A stretch of 64,000 nucleotides of DNA from Bacteroidota bacterium (GTDB lineage: Bacteria; Bacteroidota; Bacteroidia; B-17B0; Aurantibacillaceae): NCBI GenBank assembly GCA_017303905.1, contig JAFLBH010000004.1:310001-374000 (forward strand), given 5' to 3'. A program made the translations under genes and the position numbers. The notes beneath the pieces are model-generated. The model was given only the letters and a program-made list of their open reading frames with translations. It searched no databases and was not told where the DNA came from. Shown piece after piece: positions 33,664 through 43,015 of this stretch (the stretch's first letter is position 1; each line of letters opens with the position of its first letter).

Positions 33664-34944
33664 ATGATAAACAGAACCCTTGCGCCGGAATTTAAAACCA
33701 TTGAAAAGATTGACATTATTCAAGCTGAAGAAAAAAAATTGGACAATGGCATTCCTGTTTTCAGTATTAATGCCGGTTCGCAGGAACTAACCAAAGTGGA
33801 GCTCATTTTTAAAGCAGGTATGTTTTATCAAAACCGAACTTTACTTTCTTCCACGGCCAATACCTTACTCGAAAATGGAACCACAAAATATAATGCTTTA
33901 CAATTATCTGAAAACATCGATTATTACGGTTCGTTTTTAGAATTATCAGCCGGACAGGATTTTTCGTCGGTTACACTTTATTCATTAAACAAATATTTGA
34001 ATGAAAGTTTAGTTTATGTGGAAGACTTGGTAAAAGATTCTGTTTATCCGCAGAGTGAAATTGACATCTATTTAGCCAACCGAAAACAGAAACATTTAAT
34101 TAATTCACAAAAAGTAAATTATTTAGGGCGAAGAAAGTTTTCGGAATTACTATTCGGGGAAACACACCCGTATGGCATCGACTTAAAAAACGAAGATTTC
34201 GATACAGTAAAGCGTCAGGATATTCTCGATTTTTACAAAACACATTATAACTCCAAAAACTGTTTTATTGTTGTATCCGGAAACTTTTCCGCAAATCTTA
34301 TCAATATTCTTAATCAACATTTCGGAAAAAGTGAGTGGGGGAATCCGGCAGCAGTCACAAAAAAAATGCCGGCCATTCAATCAACCGGACAAAAACACGT
34401 TTTAGTGGAGAAGAATGATGCAATTCAATCGGCCATCCGAATTGGCCGTGTGCTATTCAATAAAACACATCCCGATTATTTCAAATTTCAGGTATTAAAT
34501 ACAATATTGGGTGGTTATTTCGGTTCGCGTTTAATGGCAAACATTCGCGAAGATAAAGGATACACCTATGGTATCGGCTCCGGATTAACGTCGTATGTTA
34601 ATGCAGGTTATTTCGCGATTAGCACTGAGGTTGGTGCTGATGTCACAAACAATGCATTGGATGAAATTTATAAAGAGATAAAACGTTTGCGCGAAGATTT
34701 AGTGAGTACAGAAGAATTAGAAACGGTTCGCAATTATATTTTAGGTCAGTTTTTACGAAGTGTGGACGGACCATTCGCGCTTGCTGAAAAGTTCAAAGCT
34801 ATTTATGAATTTAATCTCGGATACAATTATTACAGCACCTACTTTGAAAGCGTAAAAAATGTGACGTCTGCTGAATTACGAGATTTAGCCAATAAATACT
34901 TGCAGCAAGATGATTTAATTGAGTGTGTGGCAGGTAAACGCTAA
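33664..34944 (+). CDS. M16 peptidase homolog lacking the zinc motif (inactive subunit)
   Basis: A 426-residue protein of the same fold as the gene at 31321, but the position of HxxEH is replaced: STANTLLENGTTKYNALQ. The fold core, for example YFGSRLMANIREDKGYTYGIGSGLTSY and the VGADVTNNALDEIYKEIKRL block, is well kept. This is the non-catalytic partner subunit of a heterodimeric M16 peptidase. It starts 18 bases after the CoaD-like gene. Confidence 0.9.
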   Translation: MINRTLAPEFKTIEKIDIIQAEEKKLDNGIPVFSINAGSQELTKVELIFKAGMFYQNRTLLSSTANTLLENGTTKYNALQLSENIDYYGSFLELSAGQDFSSVTLYSLNKYLNESLVYVEDLVKDSVYPQSEIDIYLANRKQKHLINSQKVNYLGRRKFSELLFGETHPYGIDLKNEDFDTVKRQDILDFYKTHYNSKNCFIVVSGNFSANLINILNQHFGKSEWGNPAAVTKKMPAIQSTGQKHVLVEKNDAIQSAIRIGRVLFNKTHPDYFKFQVLNTILGGYFGSRLMANIREDKGYTYGIGSGLTSYVNAGYFAISTEVGADVTNNALDEIYKEIKRLREDLVSTEELETVRNYILGQFLRSVDGPFALAEKFKAIYEFNLGYNYYSTYFESVKNVTSAELRDLANKYLQQDDLIECVAGKR

Positions 34945-35064
34945 TACTCATTTATAATTATTTTATCTCCAAAAACTGATTTATATTAGTTCTACTCTAT
35001 TATTTTGAACATTTCTTTAAATGAATCGAATTAATAGTTTAATTTTACTTAAAACCCTATTACT

Positions 35065-35337
35065 ATGAAAAAAACCATTTATCTGACCGGAATCATTCTT
35101 GGTCTTGGTGCTACATCCCTATGTGCACAGGAAGCTCCTACTTCCAAAAAAACATCCAGCTCAATTTCTTTTGCATCTGAAAAAGAAAAAAGTTCAAAAA
35201 TTAAGGAACTGGAAAATAAGATTAAAATTGATGAATCCGATCCTTCTTTTCCGGCTGAGGAATTAAAAAAGGAAAAACAACAATTAGCCGAAATGAAAAA
35301 AGCTAAAATTATTAGCACAAATAACTCTAATAAATAA
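35065..35337 (+). CDS. Small secreted hypothetical protein with coiled-coil tail
   Basis: A 90-residue protein with a signal peptide (ATSLCAQ). The mature part is Ser-rich then forms a charged helix (EKEKSSKIKELENKIKIDESDPSFPAEELKKEKQQLAEMKKAK) with heptad-like spacing. No family is recognised. It lies 17 bases upstream of the DUF2341 protein, so the two are likely cotranscribed. Confidence 0.7.
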   Translation: MKKTIYLTGIILGLGATSLCAQEAPTSKKTSSSISFASEKEKSSKIKELENKIKIDESDPSFPAEELKKEKQQLAEMKKAKIISTNNSNK

Positions 35338-35354
35338 CATTAAAATTAACTCAC

Positions 35355-36938
35355 ATGAAATTAAAAATATACTCTTTATTGTTTTTAGCAGTAGGCTTTG
35401 TATTTACCACTAAAGCCCAGTTAACCGGTTATTCCAATGTATCACCAATCACTGTTTACAACAGTGCAAGCGTAACTGCCATTGATTACCAGTTAAAACT
35501 TACTATTAACACGCAATCACTTATTGCAGCTTCTCAAATGCAAACTTCCGGCGACGATATTCGTTTTGGAAAAAATTGTAATGGTAGTACTTTATACAAC
35601 CATTGGTTAGAGTCTGGTATCAATACAGCAACAACCATTGTTTGGGTTAAAATCGATACTATTCCTGCGGGAGGTAATCGTACTTTCTATTTCTTTCATG
35701 GAAATAGTTCAGCTACATCTGTTTCATCTGTTCCGGGTGTATTCATTGGTATGAAATCTTCTACTGATTCGGTTAGTTCAGGCGGTGCCGGTGGTGTTGG
35801 TAACTCTCAACGCGGATTCCGTTTTTCTCCGAATGAAGACATTTTGGTAACGAGCTTTGGTAAACGTGAACCAACAGGAACTACTCGCTATGTTACTTTA
35901 TTTGATAATACCACTACTAACATCATTTCACAAATTCAAGTAAGCGGTCCGGCTGCAACTTATTCTTATGCTCCACTGCCAAATCCGATTTGGTTAACTC
36001 AAGGAACACAATACGTTCTTCAATTGTATCAAGATGTGAGCGATGGGTACTATTTTGGAACATCCAGTCAGATAAACAGCAAGCTTACGTATTTTGATAT
36101 GCGTTATTGCAACAGCTGTACTCAAAACACATTCCCTACTAATGTTCTTACAAATTACCATTACGGTTATCCGGATTTACAATTCTATTGGAAAAACAAC
36201 ATCACTCCTGCTCCAACTTATTCAATGGGACTTACACCGGCAATTTCTGTTGCACAAAGTGCCAGCTCTGTTTGTCCGAATGCTTCTGTTACCATCAGCG
36301 CATCAACGACAGCAACAGGTTATACTTATACATGGAATCCGGGAGCAATAAACGGTGCTTCTATTTCAGTTACTCCTAGTGTAAGTACTACCTATACAGT
36401 TTCAGGAACACAAACCGGTTGTATTGTTGCTTCAACAAATACAGTAGCTATTAATGTTTACGCGCTTCCAACTGTGAGCGCGACTACCAGCAATACTTTA
36501 ATTTGTGCCGGACAAAATGCAACATTAACTGCAACAGGCGCGAATACTTATGTCTGGTTACCGGCAGGAAGTGGTGCTTCAATAGTTGTTTCTCCAACCG
36601 TTAACGCAACTTACACTGTTACCGGAACTAATACAGTAACCGGTTGTTCTAACACGAGTATTGTTACACAAAACGTGAGCGCATGTACAGGCATCAACAA
36701 CATAGCTGCTAATAATTCATTTAATGTATTCCCTAACCCTAACAATGGTAAATTCATGATTGAATTACCTGCGGATGCGCAAGTAGAAATTACCAATGCA
36801 TTAGGAGAAGTTGTATTCAGTCAGTTAATGAAAAAAGGCAACCAAAACATTAACTTAGCATCAACCTCTAAAGGCATTTACTTTATTAAAGTTGGTATAA
36901 ATGGAAAGGCGACAACAAACAAAATTATTGTTGAGTAA
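35355..36938 (+). CDS. DUF2341-containing T9SS cargo protein (type A sorting domain)
   Basis: A 527-residue secreted protein. After a signal peptide (KAQ) comes a DUF2341-like beta-sandwich (GDDIRFGKNCNGSTLYNHWLESGINTATTIVWVKIDTIPAGGNRTFYFFHGNSSATS). The central region (to ~290) is unassigned, and two Ig-like repeats (SVCPNASVTISAS...YTWNPGA, LICAGQNATLTATGANTYVW) follow. The last ~75 residues form the type A sorting domain: NSFNVFPNPNNGKFMIELP, VEITNALGEVVFSQ, and SKGIYFIKVGINGKATTNKIIVE. It is exported by the type IX system and probably anchored or released at the surface. The function of DUF2341 is unknown; it is found with sugar-binding proteins. Confidence 0.9.
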   Translation: MKLKIYSLLFLAVGFVFTTKAQLTGYSNVSPITVYNSASVTAIDYQLKLTINTQSLIAASQMQTSGDDIRFGKNCNGSTLYNHWLESGINTATTIVWVKIDTIPAGGNRTFYFFHGNSSATSVSSVPGVFIGMKSSTDSVSSGGAGGVGNSQRGFRFSPNEDILVTSFGKREPTGTTRYVTLFDNTTTNIISQIQVSGPAATYSYAPLPNPIWLTQGTQYVLQLYQDVSDGYYFGTSSQINSKLTYFDMRYCNSCTQNTFPTNVLTNYHYGYPDLQFYWKNNITPAPTYSMGLTPAISVAQSASSVCPNASVTISASTTATGYTYTWNPGAINGASISVTPSVSTTYTVSGTQTGCIVASTNTVAINVYALPTVSATTSNTLICAGQNATLTATGANTYVWLPAGSGASIVVSPTVNATYTVTGTNTVTGCSNTSIVTQNVSACTGINNIAANNSFNVFPNPNNGKFMIELPADAQVEITNALGEVVFSQLMKKGNQNINLASTSKGIYFIKVGINGKATTNKIIVE

Positions 36939-36956
36939 TTCAACCTTACGAAAACA

Positions 36957-36986
36957 AAAAGGCCATTCCTATGAATGGCCTTTTTT
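36957..36986. terminator. Terminator after the DUF2341 gene
   Basis: GGCCATTC / GAATGGCC arms (36961-36968, 36973-36980) with a CTAT loop; A-run before and T-run after, so it can also serve the convergent gene ending at 37006. Confidence 0.9.
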
Positions 36987-37005
36987 ATTTGATTGAATAT
37001 TTTTT

Positions 37006-37518
37006 TTAAACCGCTTCTGATCTATCTTTGATAATCTGCAGTAAATCTACCAACAAATCAATGTTATCCGGCTTTTCTTTTATTTTGGCCGTTACTTGTT
37101 TTTGCGCTTGTTCCAATTGATTAGCGGGAATCGCATTCTCAATGTTTTCGATGACTGTTAAAGCTTCTAACGAAACATTAAAATCTTCATTGCAGGTTAA
37201 GTCAACAAAAAACAAAAAGTCATCTGTGCAATCTAAATCAATCTCCCAACACGCTGCTATTAATTTAGCCTTTTTAGCATCACTCTTTGACGACTGAATA
37301 GCCTTAAATAAAGCTTGCTTTGCTTTGCTCGCTTTTAAATGCTTTAAAATTTCTTCCTTCTCTTCCGTGCTGATTTTATCTTCTACCAATGCCGCAATAG
37401 CATCCTCTAAATCCTCATTACTTTTATAACCATCTTTTCCTACGATAATGGTTCGGTATTTCTTCTCATCAAAATACTCCTTTGCTTTTTCCTCAAAACT
37501 TTCGGGCTTATTTTCCAT
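37006..37518 (-). CDS. Hypothetical protein next to MoxR
   Basis: A 170-residue acidic, all-helical soluble protein with internal helix-pair repetition (LEDAIAALVEDKISTEEKEEILKHLKASKAKQALFKAIQ; TVIENIENAIPANQLEQAQKQVTAKIK). It reads like a HEAT-type or ARM-type repeat segment. I do not recognise the family. It follows the MoxR gene by 52 bases on the same strand and may be its partner. Confidence 0.65.
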   Translation of the reverse strand: MENKPESFEEKAKEYFDEKKYRTIIVGKDGYKSNEDLEDAIAALVEDKISTEEKEEILKHLKASKAKQALFKAIQSSKSDAKKAKLIAACWEIDLDCTDDFLFFVDLTCNEDFNVSLEALTVIENIENAIPANQLEQAQKQVTAKIKEKPDNIDLLVDLLQIIKDRSEAV

Positions 37519-37570
37519 TTATAATCTTTTTATAGAATTCGTAATCAAGCGAAATCAAATTTCTGCTTCA

Positions 37571-38533
37571 TTACATTAATTGCTTAATAATACTTTCAAC
37601 ATTCATTCCTTCCGCTTCCGCCTTATAATTTAAAACAACACGATGTCTTAAAACAGGTATCGCGATGGCTTTTACATCTTCAATATCCGGACTGAATTTT
37701 CCATTTAATAAGGCGTGGCATTTTGCGCCCAATACTAGATACTGGGAAGCACGCGGACCAGCGCCCCATGCTAAATACTTCTTTGAAACATCAGAAGAAA
37801 ACTCACTGTTCAATCGTGTTTTATTCACCAATTTAACAGCGTACTCCACTACATTGTCTGCCACCGGTACTTTGCGCACTAATTCCTGAAAAGCTAAAAT
37901 TTCTTCGGAAGTTAAAATTTTGTTTAGCTTAACATTGCTCGATGTTGTTGTTTGCTTCACCACCTGCAATTCCTCTTCAAACTTCGGATAATCTAACCAA
38001 ACATTAAACATGAAACGATCTAATTGCGCTTCAGGCAAAGGGTAAGTTCCCTCTTGCTCAATTGGATTTTGAGTAGCTAAAACAAAAAAAGGATTTCCTA
38101 ACTCGTATTTTTTTCCGGCGGCCGTTACATGACGCTCTTGCATGGCTTCTAATAATGCGGCCTGTGTTTTTGGAGGCGTACGGTTAATCTCATCCGCTAA
38201 AATGATATTAGCGAACAAAGGTCCCTTTACAAATTTAAAATTCCGGCTTTCATCCAATATCTCGCTACCAATAATATCTCCGGGCATTAAGTCAGGTGTA
38301 AACTGAATACGATTGAAACTTAGACCTAAAACATCAGATATAGTATTAACCAATAAAGTTTTTGCCAATCCCGGAACACCAACCAATAGACAGTGTCCTT
38401 TACAAAACACGCTGATTAAAACATCTTTAATCGTGTCTTGTTGTCCAACAATAACTTTACCTATTTCCGAATTAAGTTGCTTGTATTTGGCAACAAATGC
38501 TTCTGCCGCTTCTGTATCTGATTTAAATTGCAT
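37571..38533 (-). CDS. MoxR-family AAA+ ATPase
   Basis: A 320-residue ATPase. The Walker A motif is LLVGVPGLAKTLLV, followed by RIQFTPDLMPGDIIGSEI, the Walker B motif in ANIILADEINRTPPKTQAALLEAMQERHVT, the sensor-1 NPIEQEGTYPLPEAQLDRF, and the C-terminal lid. MoxR ATPases act as chaperones that assemble or activate metal-containing or envelope proteins, usually with DUF58/VWA proteins. No such partner follows here. The ATG at 38533 is used because the longer frame overlaps the upstream gene by over 50 bases; it leaves four bases between the genes. Confidence 0.93.
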   Translation of the reverse strand: MQFKSDTEAAEAFVAKYKQLNSEIGKVIVGQQDTIKDVLISVFCKGHCLLVGVPGLAKTLLVNTISDVLGLSFNRIQFTPDLMPGDIIGSEILDESRNFKFVKGPLFANIILADEINRTPPKTQAALLEAMQERHVTAAGKKYELGNPFFVLATQNPIEQEGTYPLPEAQLDRFMFNVWLDYPKFEEELQVVKQTTTSSNVKLNKILTSEEILAFQELVRKVPVADNVVEYAVKLVNKTRLNSEFSSDVSKKYLAWGAGPRASQYLVLGAKCHALLNGKFSPDIEDVKAIAIPVLRHRVVLNYKAEAEGMNVESIIKQLM

Positions 38534-38537
38534 AGAA

Positions 38538-39875
38538 TTAATTTGATATATGCCAGTTGTATTCGAATTTACAATTGTACTCAGGATCAATTTTTATATA
38601 AGTAACTTTTGATCGACGCTCAATCCATTCTCTGATTAATTTACGCTGACGCTCAAATGTAGCCATGGTTAAAAGTTTAGCGTAATCATCTTTGTAATTA
38701 ATTTTGTGTGGATCGGTACGTGAAATAATAGTAATGATTCGGTAACCAGGCTTGCCATCCATAGAATTATACTGCACCGGTGTTGAAACATCACCTGCAT
38801 TCATCTTATCAAATACAAAAACTAAGTTTTGATCCATCTGACTGATTTCTTCATTCTCCCATTTGGTTGCGCCCGTCATTGGATTAATTAATAAACCACC
38901 GTTTTGTTTTGTTTCCTTATCATCGCTGTATTTTTTCGCTGCTTCCTCAAAAGTTATTTTCCCTTCAATGATTTGCTTTTGTAACGAGTCTAAAAACAAT
39001 TTTGCGTTGTAAACATCTAACTGCGACATTTTAGGTGCAATGAGAATATGGCGTAAATCAACTGTTTCACCTTTACGCGCAATCATTTCAATAAAATGAT
39101 ATCCATATGGTGTTTCAAATACTTCAGAAACTTCGCCCTTCTTTAAACGAAATGCTACCGCTTCAAATTCAGGAACCATTACCCCACGCATAACTGATTC
39201 GTAGCGTCCGCCATTTTTAGCTGAGCCCGGATCTTCACTATACAAAGCTGCCAATACACTCATGCTCTCCCCTTTCAAAACCCGCTCGCGATATGATTCA
39301 ATCGCTGCTCGCGCATCCGCTTTTGCCTGCTCATTAACAGGAGGCATTTTTACAATGTGTGCAATTTGCAACTCAGTATTTATAACAGGTAAGCTATCCT
39401 GAGGTAAAGAATTATAATACTGACGAACTTCTGAAGGCGTTAATTTAATTTCACCGGTAATACGCTGACGCATTTTTTGTGCTAATAATTGCTCACGCAC
39501 ATCATCTCGCATTTCATCTTTGAAAACATTTGTGCGCTTACCATAAAAAGCTTCAAACTTACTTTCATCGCCACCAAACATTTGAATATAATACGCTAAA
39601 CGTTTTTCCAATTCCTGTTCAACTTCTGCATCCTGCACCTCAACACTATCTCGGTCGGCTTGAGCCAACAATAATTTACTGTAAAGAATTTCTTCAAACG
39701 CTTTACATCTTGGTGCATTGGGATCCTCTTTTTGTTTTTCAATTTGGTAGGTTTCGAAATCAGAAAGTAAAAGTGGATATTTACCCACAACCGCAATCAC
39801 TTTGTCGATGACTTGTTGTGCCGATAAATTAAAACCGAGTGCAAGAAATAGTATAAAAAACGCTTTTTTTAGCAT
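38538..39875 (-). CDS. SurA-like periplasmic peptidyl-prolyl isomerase
   Basis: A 445-residue periplasmic chaperone with a signal peptide (NLSAQQ). The N-terminal SurA-type domain is QVIDKVIAVVGKYPLLLSDFETYQ...FEEILYSKLLLAQADRD. Two parvulin (rotamase) domains follow, at about 170-270 (LQIAHIVKMPP...YSEDPGSAKNGGRYESVMRG...VFETPYGYHFIEMIAR) and 275-385 (LRHILIAPKM...KYSDDKETKQNGGLLINP). It helps outer-membrane proteins fold. It is followed without a gap by moxR and preceded by two more PPIase-type genes. Confidence 0.93.
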   Translation of the reverse strand: MLKKAFFILFLALGFNLSAQQVIDKVIAVVGKYPLLLSDFETYQIEKQKEDPNAPRCKAFEEILYSKLLLAQADRDSVEVQDAEVEQELEKRLAYYIQMFGGDESKFEAFYGKRTNVFKDEMRDDVREQLLAQKMRQRITGEIKLTPSEVRQYYNSLPQDSLPVINTELQIAHIVKMPPVNEQAKADARAAIESYRERVLKGESMSVLAALYSEDPGSAKNGGRYESVMRGVMVPEFEAVAFRLKKGEVSEVFETPYGYHFIEMIARKGETVDLRHILIAPKMSQLDVYNAKLFLDSLQKQIIEGKITFEEAAKKYSDDKETKQNGGLLINPMTGATKWENEEISQMDQNLVFVFDKMNAGDVSTPVQYNSMDGKPGYRIITIISRTDPHKINYKDDYAKLLTMATFERQRKLIREWIERRSKVTYIKIDPEYNCKFEYNWHISN

Positions 39876-39953
39876 AGAGAGCTAAGTTAAGCATAAAAAT
39901 TTGTTTGCGGATAAGATTTTGATTACTAGGGGTAAATTTGAGTTTTTTAACAA

Positions 39954-40799
39954 TCAATTCACCTTGAATTTTCCCTCTGATTTAGCTTTCTCCATTACTT
40001 GTTCTTTGTACTGCCTGATAAGCTTCATTTTTCGCTGATTAAGAATGATTTTCTTAATATTTGCCGATTCGTAATTGATAGGGGACAAAGCATCCTTAAC
40101 TTTAATCTGCTTTATCTTCAGATAGTACCAGGCTAAGCTATCTGTAAATTCAAAATAACGTCCTGCATAAAAATTAAACTCAGGCACATCGCGTAATTGC
40201 GGAATTTCTTTTTTAATATCTTCCAATAATAACCATGTACTGTCGTTCATGAAATAATTATCGGCGTACTGTAAACACAAATTTTTCAACTGATCTTTAT
40301 CCTTAGGATTGGGTGAATAAATAGCCTTTTTGAATTTATCAATGGCCTTAGACGCAACCGGAATTTTAAAATAATTTACCGTAGCGATATTATCCTTTAA
40401 AATGAAATTATCGCGGTTAGCATCGTAGTAGGCCTGAATTTCTTCCTTCGTTACTGCGGTATCCAGATTGTTTTCTATCAATTTAACTTCATATTTATAA
40501 TTGATAAGCTCTTTACGATACCTTTCTACTTCCGCTTCAATGTCCATATCTTCCGGCAGAAGTTTTTGTTTGGCCTCCTGATAAAACAATTCGTCCTTGG
40601 CCCAATTTTCAATCAACTTTCTCGCCATAGCGCTACTATCTTTCACTGATTCGCTGAAAAAATTAAAACGTTTGTACTCGTTTTCGGTTAGCGACTTTTC
40701 ACCCGCAATAGCAATTGCTTTTTCATCGGTTTGCTGATTTGAATTATTGCAAGCCGTAAAAACCAACCAAAAAAGGAATATGTATACGTAATATTTCAA
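39954..40799 (-). CDS. Lipoprotein related to SurA/PpiC chaperones, no rotamase domain seen
   Basis: A 281-residue lipoprotein (LFWLVFTAC) with a SurA-like chaperone layout: helices LTENEYKRFNFFSESVKDSSAMARKLIENWAKDELFYQEAKQKLL and VERYRKELINYKYEVKLIENNLDTAVTKEEIQAYYDANRDNFIL. It ends with a helix segment, and the GG(x)L(x)(Y/F) block of parvulins is absent, so it is probably a chaperone without isomerase activity. The start codon is TTG. It lies between two true PPIase genes and a hairpin separates it from the upstream one. Confidence 0.72.
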   Translation of the reverse strand: MKYYVYIFLFWLVFTACNNSNQQTDEKAIAIAGEKSLTENEYKRFNFFSESVKDSSAMARKLIENWAKDELFYQEAKQKLLPEDMDIEAEVERYRKELINYKYEVKLIENNLDTAVTKEEIQAYYDANRDNFILKDNIATVNYFKIPVASKAIDKFKKAIYSPNPKDKDQLKNLCLQYADNYFMNDSTWLLLEDIKKEIPQLRDVPEFNFYAGRYFEFTDSLAWYYLKIKQIKVKDALSPINYESANIKKIILNQRKMKLIRQYKEQVMEKAKSEGKFKVN

Positions 40800-40810
40800 T
40801 TCTATTTATG

Positions 40811-40839
40811 AAAACGGCTGTCTGTTCGACAGCCGTTTT
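40811..40839 (-). terminator. Hairpin terminator after the large PPIase gene
   Basis: A 12-bp stem AAAACGGCTGTC / GACAGCCGTTTT (40811-40822, 40828-40839) with a T-rich tail on the minus strand, located between the large PPIase gene and the lipoprotein gene. Confidence 0.8.
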
Positions 40840-40864
40840 AATTTTAATATAAATTCAGGTTCTC

Positions 40865-42964
40865 TTATTTTACAGTTTTCAAAACTGCTTCATCAATTTT
40901 CACCGGATATTTATTTTTTAAATAAGCGATCCATTCTTTTTCTAAATTAACCTGGAAATCTGCAGTAACTGCACCACGTGCTTCATTTAATGCTTTCGGT
41001 GATTTAGGAATAATCTTATTTACTTTAATCACTAAAAACTTACTGTCCTTATCATCTTTAATGTTTTTGGATACAATTCCTTCTTTCCAATTATCATCAA
41101 TATTCTTATTCTCACCTTTTAAGAACATCACATTTTCTACCGCTAAATTTAATTGAGACGTTTTATTGATGGCTTCAAGGATTTCCTTCTCACCTTTGTT
41201 TTTCGCTAACATCTTTCTCACCTCAGCAGCGATTTTTTCGTCGGTGCAACGGTAAGTAGTTACATCCGCTCTATCGCCCCACAAATAATTATTTTTGTTT
41301 TTGTTATAGAACTCACGTAAGCCGGCTGTATCTTTCACTGCTTTACTCCAAACTTTTTGATCGGTTAAATCAAATAATAAAATTCCATCGCGGTATTCGC
41401 GTAACAAATTTCTGAAATCCGCATTCTTTGTTTCTAATTGAGAATCTTCGTACTGAACAACCATTTCTTCAACCCACTTCTCATAAAGCTGTAACAACAA
41501 ATCTTTTAAATCTGTCGGACTGCGATACACCATTTGAGACTCCATAAACTTTGCAAATTCGCTCTGTCCGAATTTTTTATCATTCATGGTGATGATTTCT
41601 TTGTTTCCTAATTTATCCGCCGCAGTTGCTTTCCATGTTGCTGTTAAATAAGTTGTATCTAAAACTTTCAATAATTCGTCACGGTTCTTCGCGTTTTCTT
41701 TGAAGTTGCTTTCCTTTTTAACACGAGCAATTAATGCTTTGCGTCCCATTTGAGAGCGACTATCACGTTGTACGCGGGCTTTTAATTCAGGCTTCATTTG
41801 ATCTAAAGGAGAAAGTCCTTTCACATCAATACGCTTAATGATGTGCCAGCCATACGGTGTTTCAACCGGCTCTGAAACTGCACCGTTTTCTTTTAATGCA
41901 AATGCGGCGTCTTCAAAAGCTTTTGGTAAACGACCACCTTTAAATGGGGTTAATTGTCCACCACGGTCAGAAGTTTGTTTATCATCAGAAAAAGTTCTTG
42001 CTAATTCTTCAAATTTTTCGCCGGCCTTAATTTTTCCTGCAATCTCATCAATTTTTGTTTTAGCATTAGCTTTATCTTGAGGTGTTGCATCTTTCGCAAA
42101 CTTAATCATGATGTGAGCTGCTGTCATTTCACCGCGATTATTGCGCTTATCGTATACTTTTAAAATATGATAACCATATTTGGTTCTAACCACATTAGAA
42201 ACTTCTCCTGGCTTTGTATTGTAAGCGGCAGTTTCAAAAGGATAAACCATGTCTAATGCCGTGAAATATCCTAAATCACCTTTGTTATCCGGTACTGAAG
42301 GATCATCACTGGTTTTAGGTGCTATTTCCATAAATTTATCCGCACCCGTTGTTTTATAATATTCAGCAAGTTTCTTTACTGAATTTAATTTTGCTTTATA
42401 AAGTCCGCTATCTTTTTTAGCCAAGTCTGATTTTACCTGAGTAGAATTTTTCAATAAACGATCGTAATCATTTATTTGAGCCGCAGTAGGTAATTTACCC
42501 ATGATGCCATTTCTAATTAAAGTAGCGCGTGTAAATGCTTCTAAGGTATCTTTAGGAAACTCGGTTTCAGCACAACGAATAAGAATGTGACTTGCTTTCA
42601 CTTCATACTTCATGCGCTCATAAGCTTCTGTAATCAAGTTATCGTTGGTGTTTTTATCGGTTAGGTAAGGCGCAGATAGCTGACGGCGATAACCTGCTAA
42701 TTCATTTTTAAATGATTGTGCTGTATCTAAGCCCATTGATTCGGCTTCAAACACTTTCATCTTAAACAATGAGAATAAATCCGCATAATCGCGTACCGAC
42801 TTCTCATCTGAAGTAGTTTTAGTGTTGTTTTTTCTGTACACACTTTCAAATTCAGATTTATAAACCGGTTTACCGCCGATGGTCATCACCACTGGCTCGC
42901 TGGTTTGCGCCGCTAAGGGCATTGTAAAAGCTGCAAATAAAACTGCAATTGAAATCTTCTTCAT
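40865..42964 (-). CDS. Peptidyl-prolyl isomerase with two parvulin domains (PpiD/SurA-like)
   Basis: A 699-residue periplasmic protein with a signal peptide (TMPLAAQ). After a SurA_N-like segment (VVMTIGGKPVYKSEFESVYRKNN) and a first region with VKASHILIRCAETEFPKDT come parvulin blocks: DPSVPDNKGDLGYFTALDMVYPFETAAYNTKPGEVSNVVRTKYGYHILKV and TAAHIMIKFAKDATPQDKANAKTK...FSDDKQTSDRGGQLTPFKGGRLPKAFEDAAFALKENGAVSEPVETPYGWHIIKR. A long C-terminal helical part (430-699) follows. It is likely an outer-membrane-protein folding factor. Confidence 0.92.
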   Translation of the reverse strand: MKKISIAVLFAAFTMPLAAQTSEPVVMTIGGKPVYKSEFESVYRKNNTKTTSDEKSVRDYADLFSLFKMKVFEAESMGLDTAQSFKNELAGYRRQLSAPYLTDKNTNDNLITEAYERMKYEVKASHILIRCAETEFPKDTLEAFTRATLIRNGIMGKLPTAAQINDYDRLLKNSTQVKSDLAKKDSGLYKAKLNSVKKLAEYYKTTGADKFMEIAPKTSDDPSVPDNKGDLGYFTALDMVYPFETAAYNTKPGEVSNVVRTKYGYHILKVYDKRNNRGEMTAAHIMIKFAKDATPQDKANAKTKIDEIAGKIKAGEKFEELARTFSDDKQTSDRGGQLTPFKGGRLPKAFEDAAFALKENGAVSEPVETPYGWHIIKRIDVKGLSPLDQMKPELKARVQRDSRSQMGRKALIARVKKESNFKENAKNRDELLKVLDTTYLTATWKATAADKLGNKEIITMNDKKFGQSEFAKFMESQMVYRSPTDLKDLLLQLYEKWVEEMVVQYEDSQLETKNADFRNLLREYRDGILLFDLTDQKVWSKAVKDTAGLREFYNKNKNNYLWGDRADVTTYRCTDEKIAAEVRKMLAKNKGEKEILEAINKTSQLNLAVENVMFLKGENKNIDDNWKEGIVSKNIKDDKDSKFLVIKVNKIIPKSPKALNEARGAVTADFQVNLEKEWIAYLKNKYPVKIDEAVLKTVK

Positions 42965-42986
42965 AAGTTTAATTTTAAACGGAATG

Positions 42987-42994
42987 CAAATTTA
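42987..42994 (-). promoter_or_regulatory. -7 box of the large PPIase gene
   Basis: TAAATTTG on the minus strand, 22 bases before the start codon; no clear -33 element, since the region upstream is the end of the preceding gene. Confidence 0.5.
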
Positions 42995-43015
42995 ATTTTT
43001 TTATTGAATTAAGGG

